Source of the DNA: Sorghum bicolor
Lineage: Eukaryota > Streptophyta > Magnoliopsida > Poales > Poaceae
NCBI RefSeq assembly: GCF_000003195.3
Contig: NC_012878.2
Span: 15,679,262 to 15,743,261, forward strand
Reading direction: 5' to 3'
DNA: 64,000 nucleotides
Of this stretch, positions 32,001 to 42,896 are shown piece after piece. The position numbers and the translations under genes are program-made. How positions within the stretch are numbered: the first letter of the stretch is position 1; the number at the start of each line of letters is the position of its first letter. Below the pieces are notes generated by a model. The model was not told the origin of the DNA and did not search any database. It saw only the letters and a list, made by a program, of their open reading frames with translations.

Positions 32001-32332
32001 AGAAACATAAGAACATCGGCACCTTAAAGTCCTCAGGTGATGCACTGAAGCAAAAAGTGTCTGATCTATCGGCGAAAAGAGAAGCTCTACTGGCTGAACT
32101 CAAGCAAGTAGAAGACGCTCTGTCCCAAGCCCAGCAAGAAGAGAGTCAACTGCCGGAGACCATCAAGCATCTTGAACAAGAACGAAACGTCCATGGTCGC
32201 AAAGCGCTGCAACTGAAGAGGAAGCTGAAGCCGATCGAAGGTTCTGCCGATGATGATATCAAAGAGATAGAGACAGCCAACCAGATTCGTCTGCGCGCCA
32301 TATCAGCAATCCAAGCGCTGCTGAGCATCTGA
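29062..32332 (+). CDS. Antisense plant mobile domain gene of Tat B (spliced)
   Basis: Exons read from splice sites and comparison with A: 29062-29088 (MAVGFVVPE), 29208-30665 (486 codons, plant mobile domain), 30741-30941, from 31030, 31469-31557 and 31637-32332. Exon 2 shows RAENFTLDLWKDTF, ALTHOUGH single motifs vary from A, plus GHGPASPTLADV and GGPWWFINMW. Exon 3 ends AQAFK. The last exon encodes an acidic stretch followed by about 200 residues rich in Glu, Lys and Gln that should form a coiled coil. Oddities: exon 3 ends at a GC rather than GT donor (30942), and a TAG at 31273-31275 lies in a Pro/Gln linker unless it is spliced out. Known: MAIN/MAIL1 PMD proteins affect silencing in Arabidopsis. 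Inferred: a captured host gene that may help the element escape silencing. It converges on pol with 145 bp between the stops. Confidence 0.8.
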
Positions 32333-32383
32333 AGCTTTCATCGGCGACACACCTTTGTTTTTCCGCCTTCAGCTTTTAGTCTA

Positions 32384-32467
32384 GCCGATAAGACTGTTAT
32401 CGACATCTTTTGAAACATTAAGTCTGCCCTCGAACATTTAAATCCAGCCGATAGGAGTGTTATCGGC
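32384..32467. terminator. Twin hairpins between convergent pol and antisense gene (B)
   Basis: GCCGATA (32384-32390), 7-nt loop, TATCGAC (one change from perfect), then 63 bp further on GCCGATA (32447-32453), 7-nt loop, TATCGGC (32461-32467). Same arrangement as A at 7165-7248. The arms are themselves copies of the family-wide GCCGAT/ATCGGC hexamer. Confidence 0.5.
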
Positions 32468-32477
32468 ATTTAAACTT

Positions 32478-35400
32478 TTATGCGTCGATCCATATGCTGG
32501 GGTAGTACTTCTTCAAATATTTGCCATTTAATGCTCTGGGAAATTCAACTCCTTCGAGAGTTTCTAGAATATAGGCATTACCAGGAGCTGAATGTCTTAT
32601 CCGATAAGGACCTTCCCAATTAGGAGACCACTTCCCAAACTTCAAACTTTTAGTCCCGACTGGCAAAATCAACTTCCATACCAAATCCCCATCGGCAAAC
32701 TCCTTAGCCTTTACTTTTTTATCATACCATCTAGCAACTCTCTTCTTATTTTCTTCTATACTCATTAAGGCCTTTAACCGATGTCCTGCTAAATCATCTA
32801 ACTCATCGGTCATCAAAGTGGCATAATCATCGGCAGCCAATTGATCTTGAAAAGATAATCGCCTAGATCCAGCCTTAATCTCCCAAGGCAATACTGCATC
32901 ATGTCCATACACCAATTGATAGGGTGACACCTTGGTTGATCCATGGCAAGCCATCCGATAAGACCACAGTGCTTCATTTAACAATGTATGCCACCGCCTA
33001 GGATTTTCTTCAATCTTTCGTTTAATAAGCTTGATAATTCCTTTGTTAGACGCTTCGGCCTGTCCGTTGGCTTGAGCATAGTAAGGAGAGGAATTCAACA
33101 CTTTAATTCCCATACCGATTGCGAATTCATCGAACTCCCCTGACGTGAACATGGTGCCCTGATCGGTAGTAATCGTTTGGGGAATCCCAAATCGGTAAAT
33201 AATATGCTCCTTCACAAAATCAATCATATTGGCCGATGTGACCTTCTTCAAGGGAATAGCTTCGACCCACTTAGTGAAATAGTCAGTGGCAACTAGAATG
33301 AACTTATGCCCTTTGCTAGATGGTGGATAAATCTGGCCGATCAGATCGATGGCCCACCCCCGGAACGGCCAAGGTTTTATTATAGGATTCATGGCCGATG
33401 CAGGTGCTCTCTGGATATTACCGAACTTTTGACAACCTTGACATCCCTTAAAATATTTAAAACAATCTTCAAGTATGGTTGGCCAAAAATATCCATTCCT
33501 TCGAATCATCCACTTCATCTTGAAAGCTGACTGATGCGCTCCACACACTCCTTCATGGATTTCCCCCATTAAACTTCTGGCTTCATCATCACCCAAGCAT
33601 CGGAGAAGAATTCCGTCGATAGTTCGATAATACAATTCATTTTCAAGGAGCACATACTTGGTCGCTTGAAATCGAACCCGTCTTCCAACTTTCTTAGATG
33701 GATCTTCTAGATAGTCGACAATCTCTTTCCTCCAGTCACCGGCACTGACTGCCGATGTTGCATTAATCATTGGCTGATATCCTGAGGCATGCTGGGCTAA
33801 CCGATTAGCGTCCTCATTATGCAATCGGGGAACATGCTCCAATCGGAAGTTTTTGAATTCCTTTAACAGTTGCATACTTTTCTCGAAATAGGTTATGAGA
33901 ACTTCACTTCGGCATTCATAGCTTCCGGCTAATTGATTTATAACCAACATGGAATCCCCGAATACTTCAACAGCATCAGCACGAACTTCTCTTAACAACT
34001 CCAATCCCTTGATCAGAGCTTGATACTCAGCCTGATTATTTGTTGATGTAGCAACAATCGGTAAGGAAAATTCATACTTCCTCCCCTTAGGAGAAACTAA
34101 CACAATGCCGATTCCTGCTCCCCGATCACAGGTAGATCCATCAAAGAAGAGCGTCCAGGGTGCAATTTCCAAGGTTTCCACTAGGCCGCAATGTTGAGTC
34201 ACAAAATCGGCCATAACCTGCCCTTTGACCGCCTTAGCCGATTCGTAACGCAAATCGAATTCCGACAGCGCTAAAATCCATTTACCGATCCTTCCACTCA
34301 TAATTGGCATAGATAGCATGTATCGGACTACGTCATCTTTGCAAATAACAGCACATTCGGCCGACAATAGGTAATGTCTTAGCTTGATACATGAAAAATA
34401 TAAGCATAAGCACAGCTTCTCGATGGCCGAATACCTGGTTTCAGCATCAATCAACCTCCTACTCAAATAATAAATTACTCTCTCTTTCCCTTCAAACTCC
34501 TGAACCAAAGCTGAGCCGATAACCGATCCATCGGTAGATAAGTATAATTTGAAGGGTTTCCCTTGTTGAGGTGGAACTAAAACTGGAGGATTTACTAGAT
34601 ACTTTTTGATTTCATCTAGAGCCAACTGCTGTTCTTCTCCCCAAACAAACTCCTGATCGGCTCTCAATTTTAGAAGAGGACTGAAAGCACGAATTCTCCC
34701 AGATAAATTCGATATAAATCTTCTGATAAAATTCACTTTGCCGATCAAAGATTGGAGCTCGGTTTTATTGGTAGGGGCCACTATTTTATTGATGGCATCA
34801 ATAGATCTTCGACTAATTTCAATACCCCTCTGATGTACCATGAAACCAAGAAACTGCCCTGCCGATACACCAAATGCACACTTGTTGGGATTCATCTTCA
34901 ATCCATGCTTCCTTGTGCACTCCAACACTCTTCGTAAATCGGCAAGATGCTTTGAGAAATCTCCAGACTTGACCACCACATCATCAATATAAATTTCTAC
35001 GATCTTGCCGATGAACTCATGAAATATAAAATTCATAGCCCTTTGATAAGTAGCACCGGCATTCCTTAACCCAAAAGTCATGACTATCCATTCAAATAGT
35101 CCAACATGACCAGGACACCTGAATGCGGTTTTTGGAATATCCTCTTCTGCCATGAATATTTGATTGTAACCCGCATTACCATCCATGAAGCTGATGACCC
35201 GATGGCCAGCCGCAGCATCAACCAGTAGATCGGCGACAGGCATTGGGTATCCATCCATCGGCGTAGCTTTATTGAGATTCCTGAAATCAATGCACACCCG
35301 AAGCTTCCCGTTCTTTTTGTAAACCGGGACGACATTGGAAATCCATTCGGCATACCGACACTGCCGAATAAACTTAGCTTCAATAAGTTTAGTGATTTCG

Positions 35401-35711
35401 GCCTTAATGTCAGGTAGAATGTTAGGATTACATCGGCGGGCTGGTTGCTGATGTGGCCGAAATCCAGACTTAATGGGTAACCGATGTTCAACAATTGATC
35501 GGTCTAAACCAGGCATCTCTGTATAATCCCAAGCAAAGCAATCTTTATATTCCTTTAACAAACTAGTTAATTGCCGTTTACACTCAGGATCTAGTTTAGC
35601 ACTAATAAAAGTAGGCCTAGGCTTATCACCACTTCCTATATCTACTTCTACCAAATCATCGGCCGATGTGAATCCCTGGCCTAATTTTCCATCATCGGCG
35701 AATCTATCCAT
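32478..35711 (-). CDS. Tat B pol: RT, RNase H, archaeal-type RNase H, integrase
   Basis: 1077 codons, fully open, from ATG 35711 to TGA/TAG-side end at 32478. RT spans about residues 130-300 with YIDD near 240. The RT-linked RNase H (LYLSTDGS, about 385-480) lacks the usual acidic set and looks like a connector. A second RNase H of archaeal type (about 510-640) has LFFDGST, NNQAEYQA, FGDS and DANRLAQH. The integrase has an HHCC finger (about 715-760) and catalytic D-D-E at WAIDLIG (about 787), TTDQGTMF (about 850) and NGQAEAS (about 884). The double RNase H marks the Tat lineage. The start ATG overlaps the gag-pro stop as TAATG, one base back, so expression needs a -1 shift, re-initiation or splicing. 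It acts in the virus-like particle and nucleus. Confidence 0.95.
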   Translation of the reverse strand: MDRFADDGKLGQGFTSADDLVEVDIGSGDKPRPTFISAKLDPECKRQLTSLLKEYKDCFAWDYTEMPGLDRSIVEHRLPIKSGFRPHQQPARRCNPNILPDIKAEITKLIEAKFIRQCRYAEWISNVVPVYKKNGKLRVCIDFRNLNKATPMDGYPMPVADLLVDAAAGHRVISFMDGNAGYNQIFMAEEDIPKTAFRCPGHVGLFEWIVMTFGLRNAGATYQRAMNFIFHEFIGKIVEIYIDDVVVKSGDFSKHLADLRRVLECTRKHGLKMNPNKCAFGVSAGQFLGFMVHQRGIEISRRSIDAINKIVAPTNKTELQSLIGKVNFIRRFISNLSGRIRAFSPLLKLRADQEFVWGEEQQLALDEIKKYLVNPPVLVPPQQGKPFKLYLSTDGSVIGSALVQEFEGKERVIYYLSRRLIDAETRYSAIEKLCLCLYFSCIKLRHYLLSAECAVICKDDVVRYMLSMPIMSGRIGKWILALSEFDLRYESAKAVKGQVMADFVTQHCGLVETLEIAPWTLFFDGSTCDRGAGIGIVLVSPKGRKYEFSLPIVATSTNNQAEYQALIKGLELLREVRADAVEVFGDSMLVINQLAGSYECRSEVLITYFEKSMQLLKEFKNFRLEHVPRLHNEDANRLAQHASGYQPMINATSAVSAGDWRKEIVDYLEDPSKKVGRRVRFQATKYVLLENELYYRTIDGILLRCLGDDEARSLMGEIHEGVCGAHQSAFKMKWMIRRNGYFWPTILEDCFKYFKGCQGCQKFGNIQRAPASAMNPIIKPWPFRGWAIDLIGQIYPPSSKGHKFILVATDYFTKWVEAIPLKKVTSANMIDFVKEHIIYRFGIPQTITTDQGTMFTSGEFDEFAIGMGIKVLNSSPYYAQANGQAEASNKGIIKLIKRKIEENPRRWHTLLNEALWSYRMACHGSTKVSPYQLVYGHDAVLPWEIKAGSRRLSFQDQLAADDYATLMTDELDDLAGHRLKALMSIEENKKRVARWYDKKVKAKEFADGDLVWKLILPVGTKSLKFGKWSPNWEGPYRIRHSAPGNAYILETLEGVEFPRALNGKYLKKYYPSIWIDA

Positions 35712-38700
35712 TAAAAACCGTCGTCAGAACCGACTGCTTGGATCGGTGGAATCTCATAATCGGCAACTTTGAGAAAATCTTTCTCCCAAACTTCTCCTGA
35801 AATGCACCTAGTCTTTTCATAAGTATCCGCTTCTGCCGATGCGATAACATAAGAAGAATCCCCTGGGACGATCTCAATCTTGTCACCTACCCACTGAACC
35901 AAGCACTGATGCATTGTAGATGGGACACAACAATTGGCATGAATCCAATCTCTCCCCAATAATAAATTGTAGGCACCTTTTCCGCTGATCACGAAAAAGG
36001 TTGTCGGCAAGGTTTTGCTGCCGATGGTTAACTCCGCACATATCGCCCCCTTGACCGGAGACACGTTTCCCTCGAAGTCTTTGAGCATCATATCGGTCTT
36101 GGTCAAATCTTGATCCCCTTTCCCAAGCTTCCGATATACTGCATATGGCATAATATTAATAGCAGCCCCACCATCAACTAGGATCTTAGTCATTGGCTGC
36201 CCATCAACCCTTCCTTTGAGGAACAAAGCTTTAAGATGCTGCCTCTCGTTATCGGCAGGTTTCTCAAAGATAGACGTCATCGGATCCAGAGCCAATTGAG
36301 CTATCTGATCAGAAAATCTCAACTCATCGTCACTGGCTGGTGCAAGAAACTCCATCGGCAACATGAATACCATGTTGACGCTTGCCGATGGACCTTCCTT
36401 CTTAGTGTCTGCAGACTGCCGACTTTCAGAACTCTCTCCTTTATTTAACTCCTCTTGCCTTTCTCGTTGCAACCTCCTTTTCTGTGTCTTGGTTAGTCCT
36501 TGAGGGCACCATGGAGGAAGTGGCCTTTGCCTTACTGCCGGGCGTCGGTTCTCCCTTGACTCCATACGATGTGTATTAGCATCTCTGCAAAATATGAACT
36601 CATCGGGAACCCGTGCATTAGCCATTTCCTCAAGCTCTTCCTGGTTCCTGGGAAAATACTGGACACGGTCACCGAGCCGATCGCGAACACTAAGCCTGCC
36701 CCCCAGCCGATCATGAACTGACGCCCTTCCTCTGATTGGCCCATTAAATCGCCGTTCATCATCATGATAACGCCGATCGTTCCTATCGTACCGATCATAA
36801 CCGTTGCATTCAGGGCAGTCTCTGACAGTAGGAAGCTTGATATTTTCCTCCCAACAATGGATGAAGAATGGGCAATTCCAATGATCCCTGTGCCGATTCC
36901 ACTCCTGTCGGCGTCTTTCTTCTTCCCGTTGATAATCTTCCTGCTGGCGCCGATATCGATCTTCCCGTTGTTGCCATCTCTCTCGAGGCCTTCTATGAGT
37001 TATGACAATACCAGACCGAGGAAGTCTTCCTGAGCTAGCTCCTTCCTGGACCAAGCCCTTACTTCTTGCATCGGCGGTAGTAACTTGATGCTGAGGATCT
37101 ACCGATGCACTCTTCTCAGCTGTCTCCGACGTTAAGACCTTAGCCTTCCCCTTAGCGTCCAACATGTTTGTTGGGAAAGGATGTTGGTCTATCTTCATCG
37201 GCTTCTGGGCTTTAGAACTGTCAAACTTGATTCTCCCCGACTCTATAGCCGATTGCAGCTGTTGTCTGAATACTTTGCACTCGTTGGTGTCATGTGAAGT
37301 TGCATTATGCCACTTGCAATATCTCATCCTCTTCAAGTCTTCTGCCGACGGGATCACATGGTTAGGTGACAGTTTGATTTGACCTTCCTGAAGTAGAAAG
37401 TCAAATATCCTATCGGCCTTGGCGGTGTNNNNNNNNNNNNNNNNNNNNNNNNNNNNNNNNNNNNNNNNNNNNNNNNNNNNNNNNNNNNNNNNNNNNNNNN
37501 NNNNNNNNNNNNNNNNNNNNNNNNNNNNTTAGGCTCGAAAGGCTTGATGTCTTGATCAGATATCCTCTGCACCAAATGACTTAAACTCTCGAACTCTTGA
37601 GATGCATACTTATCCCTGATATGTGGCAACAAACCCTGGAAAGCCAAATCGGCTAGCTGCCGATCATCCAGAACCAGGCTATAGCATTTATTCTTGACCT
37701 CTCGTATCCTCTGCACAAATCCCTCAACCGACTCATCATTACGTTGCCTCAACTTGACCAAGTCGGTGATCTTCTTCTCATGAACCCCCGAGAAGAAGTA
37801 TCTGTGGAATTGCTTCTCTAGATCGGCCCAAGTAATTACTGAGTTGGGAGGTAACGATATGAACCAAGTAAAGGCCGATCCAGACAGTGATGACGAAAAT
37901 AGAGGAACCCTTAATTCGTCCCTGTTACCAGCCTCTCCACATTGAATAATGAACCTGTTGACATGCTCCATGGTTGACGTGTCGTCTTGTCCGGAAAACT
38001 TGGTAAAATCTGGTACCTTGTACCGATGTGGAAGCGGGATCAAATCATACGCTGGAGGATACGGTGTCCGATAAGAATAAGTGTTGACTTTGGGTTTTAT
38101 CCCAAATTGTTCCCTCATTACTTCAGCAATCTTATCGGCCCAATAAGCATCGGCATCTTGCCGATGAGGCGGCTGCGGATCCGGCACTTGGTGGCGAACC
38201 TCCACGTGTCTGTTTGGGACGTGACCTGTATGGAACATCGTATTGGTCACCTGTCCTCCAATCTGCGGACTACCAAACTGCTGTCCACCGATTGGCTGTC
38301 CTCCGAGTTGCTGTCCAAAATTTATTGGCTGGTTGGGAATTCCCTGACCTTGGAACCCGGGATAAACCTGCCCTTGCTGGAACCCCGTAGTCTGATAACC
38401 CTGCTGGGGCGACTGTGGAAAGGCTTGCTGTCCAAGCCATCCATTATTAGCGTTCATCGGCATAGGTGCTGCCGATGATTGGTAATTGGGTATCGTCGTT
38501 GAATTGACATACCCCGACTGGGCCATAGGCCTCTGTTGCATCAGCATTGACTCTACCGATGCGTTGGGCATCTGGAACATTGAATCTTGAGGATTTCCAG
38601 TGTGAGGCCTTGCAGTAGTAGTTGTGGTATACCGAGGACTCTGGTTCACCGGCACATTGGAAGGTGCCGATGTCATAGGAGTTTTGCCCCTCATGTCAGT

Positions 38701-39306
38701 TATCTGTGACGTTCCCGGCGTCAACTCTGGAGGCATACCATAACCCCACCAGTTGGGAGGAAGAGTTAATCCCGACATTGCCGATGCCAACATATCTGTT
38801 GTCAGTTTATGCTGCCCAACTGAAATTTGTGGGTTGGTTGCCATCGGCATAGATAGTGCACCAGTAGTCCCCAATGTACTTGGAGGGACGGCAGACTGTG
38901 CACTTGCACTCGTCAAGGCAGCCGATGGAGCCATGACCTCTGGTGCCGTGGGTTGATGATGGGAAGGGCCCACATAATCCGGCGGGATTTGTCCTTCCTT
39001 GAAGGTTCTTGCCACGGCGTTGAAAACCGTATTAGACAGTACACCAGCTTGGTTAATCAGCGCTCGATTGATGGCATTGTCAACCATGTCTTGAAGCTTG
39101 CCAGGATTGGCGTCAAAGGTGACCTGCCGTGGTGCCGGCAGTGCATCTTTCTGGACCACTTCGCCGCTCCTGTTTATGCTGAAAGACTTCAGGCATTGCT
39201 GCTTGAACTCTTCCATGGCTTGGGCAATAGCTTGCTTCTGCTCATCCTTGAGGTTGGCTTCCGTCACGGGGATGACGTTGTCTTGATCGAGGTCAGAGAT
39301 CGACAT
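35711..39306 (-). CDS. Tat B gag-protease (interrupted by assembly gap)
   Basis: ATG 39306 (MSISDLDQDN) follows the PBS by 21 bp. The N-terminus is rich in Gln, Pro, Met and Gly, including short GGQ repeats. The gag core (FTKFSGQDD, SLSGSAFTWFISLPP) lies near 37750-38080. A run of 100 N (37429-37528) follows. After it come the C-x2-H-x4-H-x4-C finger (CKWHNATSHDTNEC), an Arg-rich segment with CPFFIHC and CPEC, and the protease (VDGGAAINIMP), ending TAA 35711-35713. The apparent stop at 37354 is in the wrong frame and results from the arbitrary gap size. Comparison with A predicts about 152 missing bases, which would keep one frame. Role: capsid and RNA binding, protease maturation. Confidence 0.85.
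37429..37528. other. Assembly gap (100 N)
   Basis: Exactly 100 unknown bases inside Tat B gag. The matching stretch in Tat A encodes a basic, then acidic, segment around KKVSFVDEATSSDSDEEP. Alignment of both sides to A indicates a true missing length near 152 bp, so the N count is a placeholder. Confidence 0.95.
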
Positions 39307-39327
39307 GTTGATCTTGATCTTGAATCT

Positions 39328-39345
39328 GTCCCACTGGGCGTGCCA
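39328..39345 (-). other. Primer-binding site of Tat B
   Basis: Minus-strand TGGCACGCCCAGTGGGAC, 7 bp inside the 5' LTR and 21 bp before the gag ATG. TGG matches a tRNA CCA end. The tRNA itself was not identified. Confidence 0.7.
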
Positions 39346-39352
39346 AAAGATG

Positions 39353-40042
39353 TGTTGATGCAAAAACTAGTCTGCAAACACAAAGGGCTAATACCCGATC
39401 CAAACGTTAAGGCGTGCCAGCCGATTTGACCTTACTATCGGCAAAGGTGGTAACTCGAATACTTTAGTCCTGACAACAGCGATGCGCCCGGATGTCACGG
39501 CTAAGAGGTACTCACGCGGAACTTGAGGATACGCCGAGCTTGAGTCGACGAATTCCTAAGAACTCGTAGTAAAAAGAAAACGTATGACGAAGTCGTCGAA
39601 AAGTAAATGCTGGAATATGAGTAAAAACGTGTGTTTGATTGATTGATAGATGATGTTGATTACAAGGTCCTAGGGCTTATATTTATACCCTGCTCAAAGA
39701 GCTACGACCAGACACGATTAGAATTCGAATTCCAAATTACACGGAACCCGTATACAAAACGATGCGAATAACTAAGGAAATAATAAAACCATCCTTCGTG
39801 ACAAACCGAAACTCCTCCACATGACAACTGGCAGCTTCCGGACTCCTCCTTCGCGTCATCGGCAATCTCCTTGCCATAGTCATCGGCAGACCTTTTTACT
39901 TGGTCATCGGCACCATATTACTGCCTGAGGACTTAGTCACATTCAACCTTTCCCTCATCGGCAACCATCCTTATCAGCAACCCGCATCGTACTGCCACCC
40001 TATCCTGCCATCCTGCACACGTGCCCAAAAATGGTGTCAACA
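39353..40042 (-). repeat. 5' LTR of Tat element B
   Basis: 690 bp, TGTTGATGCAAAAAC to GGTGTCAACA, followed by TSD CCTTG (40043-40047). It drives gag-pol leftward. Read on the minus strand, a TATAAATATAAG sequence near 39678-39689 is a possible LTR TATA box. Confidence 0.95.
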
Positions 40043-41594
40043 CCTTGTGTTTCAACTTCCTCTAAATTCATCTATGTCTATCTAATCTAATAATCTCTCA
40101 TCAATGTCTTTGACCTTTATATCTTTTAAACTGTATTTCCTATTTTAGTTGCTTTTCTGCTCATACATTCATAGTTACAAGCCCTATGTGATTAAAACCT
40201 TTATGTCTTCTTTTTGTAATGATTGGTGTATTGTTTCTAGGTTTATGTATGATTCTTGCGCTGGTCGCTATCAATGTTAGTGGAGCTACACGAGGAGCAG
40301 CTCTTTGAAAAGTGGAACCATCAACAGGTGTTTGAAAGGCAAGTGTAACATGAGTTCCCTTGTTACCTAATAACTATTTAATCACCTCTTCATATGCATG
40401 TGTATAATATGATAAACCCATAAGGACTATATCTAGAACCTTTGTTATCCTGAATCCCTTGTTACCTTAGGTTATGCATATGGGTAGTTTTGCTTAGTGT
40501 GCAATCACCAAACAATATAATGTTAATCTTGACTAATGGATTATGTAATCAATGATAAAATGATGCTTTTTAGCAACATAGACAGAAGGAGGCTAGAGCA
40601 TTGGGCCTTTTGGATGCTCTAGTCTACCCTCCGTAAGGACGGAATCTTAAAGCGGCCACCTAGGATTGACCGTATAGCCTTGAGAGCTACATGGTTCTGG
40701 CTTTAGCTCAGTAAATTGAACTTCTCTAACTTGTTAGTGGTTACTGAAAGGCGCAAGAGGGGGTGCCTGATGGTGTATAGTTGTTTTCCTACCTTGGTGT
40801 GTACAGTGCCGCGACCACATGTGCCTCTTGGAGGACACCTATGCACACTTGTCATTGAAACCTCGCGGCTACTAACTTGTTAGGGGGACTTTCGAAAGGC
40901 TTCATAGTGAACCTTGCCGACTTACCTTGGAAGTGGGTCAAGAGGCTGATCACCTTGGGCATATGGGTAACACGACTCATGGTGAATGCGTACAAGCTTT
41001 GCAGAGTGTTTTAAAACTGATATATCAGCCATGCTCACAGACACGAGCGGTCTAGATCCTTTTTGAGTTAGTTGGTTCTATGGATGGTTTGGGTGATGAG
41101 TAACGTTGATGTTAATTATACTTCTCACCTTGGGAGCTTAAGCATAACCTAGCAACATAGGTTTAATAATAAAATATGACCAACTAAAAATGCTTACCGT
41201 AGTTCAACTATGTCTAGCCTTTTGAGCCTTGCATCCCCTTATGTTATACTTGCTGAGTATGGTGCACTCACACTTGCTTTACATTCAGCAATCAAAAATC
41301 CCAGATGAGTACCAGATGGTGATACAAATGCGGAGCTCCCTGAGATGTTCCAAGAGTACTAGGCGAGTGTACCCCCAGTCAACTGTCCCTGTGGAGTATG
41401 GAGACCCAAAGAGAAGATATAGAATAGTTTTCGCTATGCTTTGTAATAGATGTAAGCCCTGTTGTAACTATGTTTGAGATATAATAAGGCATTGTTCTTG
41501 ATATTTTCCATATTTGTCGCTATATGTGTCGTGTGGACATCCTAGGCACACATATAGTTAGCACTTGGTCTTGTTTGGAAAACCAGGTGTGACA
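40043..41594. repeat. Probable chromovirus-type LTR remnant, no gene
   Basis: 1.55 kb without a credible ORF. It continues the sequence interrupted by Tat B. The right edge ends in CCAGGTGTGACA, the kind of terminus seen in Del/Tekay chromovirus LTRs, which begin with the inverse. I could not find the matching start on the left, so whether this is a solo LTR, a truncated element or something else is open. Only the end motif and the lack of coding support the call. Confidence 0.35.
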
Positions 41595-42896
41595 TTGTAC
41601 TTGGGCGAATACAAGTAGATGAGAATGGGGGTATGAAGAGATGGGCTTGTACTTGGAACCCTAGGTTCCCGGGGTTCTAGTGGTGTGCGGCTAGGGTTTA
41701 GTGCATATGGGGAGCTAAAGTCCTAAAAAAAGAAGTCCCCTATTTCTAGGCCCTCACATTCCCTTTTATAGGCGAAGAGAAGGCACAGGGTTACACGATT
41801 CCTAGGGCTATCATAGTTGATGATGTCAGGGAGGATACCGATCAAGTCTAGGTTGATGTAGAAGCGTGGCATGACAAGTCTTGTATTGACATACTTGGTG
41901 ATGATGTGGTCATCCTTCCCATACGTGTGATGATGCGCCTCATGGTAGATGATAGACAAGTGCCCATACATGGGCCTGCAGATCTCTATAGACGTCATGT
42001 CGGGAGTTGTTGAAGCACTAACCGGTCTCGAGGGAATCTTGCTCAAGGGGGTGCTTGATTGGACTGGGAGCCAGGTGGATAAGGTCAAACCCCAAAAAGT
42101 GAGAGGATATGTTGACAAGAATTTCTCAAGGGGGTGCCAAACAAGGCACAGTGCACGGAATGGCGAGACTATCCTGTACGATTCATCGGCTCCCTAGGTA
42201 TGGGTGGTAAAAGCAGGAAATGATCGAAGTATGATCCACTATTACAACCACTATAGCCATGAGGTTAGGTGGGCATAGGTGGCGCACATTGAATGCTCTA
42301 GGAATCGTATTAGGAGCAGGTAGTCGAGGGGTATGCCGCATTCGTGGCTGTTCGCTCAACCTGACTTCCGAATTCAAGCTATAGGCCGAGCAGCACTCTC
42401 GAGCCATCCATGCTGCCTTGAGTGGGGAATCATTGAGTAGGCCATGGCTTAGGTCATCTTGGGCCATTTTTGGGCCAACCCAACGTGGCCCTTGGTTTGG
42501 GCTTTTCCATAGGTTAAAGCGAGAGGAAGATGGTTAGTTCTTTTTGTCAAGGGTTAAGGGTACCCCCCTTATTTAGGTACCCAATAGTAGCCCCGAGCCC
42601 CTATTTAAGTGCTGGTGCTCGAGCAGGGGGCATAAATCGAGAGTGAGGTGCAAGTCATGAGTTTCCATGGGGGGCATGCGAGCATCCCCCATCGGGGTAG
42701 CACTCGAGGCCTTGGAGGAGACAGGAGATTCCTTCAAGGACTTTGTTTATCTCTTGAGGGATGCTCATCTATCTAGGCGTAGCAGACGTCTTTGCAAGGT
42801 TGGGATAAGATGAACTAGAGTTGTAGCACTTTGTCAAGGAGCATTTCGAGACGTCGAGCCTCCAAGTGAATCTGACCCTCTTTTCATCGAGGGGTG
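41595..42896. other. Unclassified retrotransposon-like DNA, left part
   Basis: No supportable gene. Together with 50836-51572 it forms one stretch split by the family I element (TSD GGGTG at 42892-42896 and 50831-50835). On the minus strand a TATAAAAG (near 41764) is followed by a leader-like sequence. The base composition and CCCCGAGCCCC-type runs (near 42590) resemble grass LTRs, but I cannot name the family. Confidence 0.4.

Larger units (their letters stand above)
27734..40042 (-). mobile_element. Tat-lineage LTR retrotransposon B, nearly intact
   Basis: 12,309 bp with LTRs 27734-28422 and 39353-40042 and TSD CCTTG at 27729-27733 and 40043-40047. Same family and layout as element A: minus-strand gag-pro and pol, then a plus-strand plant mobile domain gene between pol and the 3' LTR. 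Pol is fully open and gag-pro appears open except for an assembly gap. The two LTRs differ at only about 7-9 positions by eye (about 1 percent), so the insertion is young. This is the best candidate for a recently active element in the window. Confidence 0.95.

Noticed and set aside
41229..42467. ORFs of 80-130 codons in 41.2-42.5 kb on both strands.
   Set aside because: No recognisable domain, no conserved copy in the window, and the surrounding DNA looks like old LTR sequence.
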